From: Drosophila persimilis
Lineage: Eukaryota > Arthropoda > Insecta > Diptera > Drosophilidae
Length of the DNA: 64,000 bases
Assembly: GCF_003286085.1 (NCBI RefSeq)
Contig: NW_020825343.1
Coordinates: 186,001 to 250,000 of the forward strand
Direction of reading: 5' to 3'
The notes beneath the pieces were generated by a model. That model ran no database searches, was not told the origin of the DNA, and saw only the letters and a list, made by a program, of their open reading frames with translations. Shown piece after piece: positions 63,901-64,000 of this stretch. Made by a program: the position numbers and the translations under genes. Positions within the stretch are counted from its first letter, which is position 1. The number at the start of each line of letters is the position of its first letter.

Positions 63901-64000
63901 GAGAGAGCCCCAGTCACGTGGAATTCAAGTCAAGCTGTTAACTTAAGCTGGGCCCCAGCCTCGGCCTCAGCCTCAGCTGATGTTTGTTGGTCTTAAGCTG

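Larger units (their letters stand above)
48898..64000. other. nkd: nkd intron 1 (15.1 kb visible, continues off the window)
   Basis: No further nkd exon or nested gene is recognised; the expected next residues (beginning V after a split codon) are not found in any frame. The intron is dense in simple sequence: (GA)n at 50331-50350 and 50651-50668, hexamer GGTAAA repeats at 50743-50821, CGTTCRAG octamers at 52487-52524, (AAAAC)n at 53089-53114, four long C or G homopolymers between 54.6 and 61 kb, and GGATACAC repeats at 56206-56236. An AT island spans 51640-51960. By eye I found no SCTTTGWWS TCF word, so any intronic Wnt-responsive element probably lies beyond the window. Confidence 0.65.

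Overview
This window looks like euchromatic DNA from a Drosophila species. Evidence: spliced genes with short GT-AG introns (59-71 nt) beside one very large intron, Drosophila-type codon use, abundant (CA)n, (GA)n and (TACA)n tracts, and proteins closely resembling D. melanogaster Mkp3, sideroflexin 2 and the start of Naked cuticle. The repeat style (dispersed GATCG runs, ataccctttgcagag-type elements) suggests the obscura group, but that is inference. The gene content matches the 75F-76A part of D. melanogaster 3L (Muller element D), from memory.

Layout. 1-6.3 kb: no coding gene; upstream sequence and 5' leader of Mkp3. 6,330-23,884 (+): Mkp3, an ERK-specific dual-specificity phosphatase, in five coding exons with a 16-kb first intron. 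After its TGA the same frame stays open for 106 codons with strongly coding-like codon use, followed by a 3-kb A-rich 3' UTR ending near 27.25 kb. 28,001-29,303 (-): Sfxn2, a mitochondrial sideroflexin in four exons, one intron using a GC donor. 30,823-32,952 (+): a four-exon UDP-glycosyltransferase-like membrane protein lacking the usual HGG donor-binding motif and carrying a long cytoplasmic tail. 33.6-47.4 kb: a 14-kb gene-free region that I interpret as nkd upstream control DNA, with a dense TCF/Helper-site cluster at 38.6-39.7 kb. About 47.4-48.83 kb: putative nkd promoter and leader. 48,834-48,897 (+): first coding exon of nkd (21 codons plus one base). 48,898-64,000: nkd intron 1, which runs out of the window.

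How they relate: Mkp3 and nkd are both intracellular feedback antagonists (of Ras/ERK and Wingless signalling), each with large non-coding DNA around it; Sfxn2 and the UGT are compact genes between them. No CRISPR, operon, tRNA, rRNA or intact transposon was seen. I found no wholly new system. The points most worth checking are the in-frame extension after the Mkp3 stop, the TCF cluster, the non-canonical UGT and the GC-AG intron.
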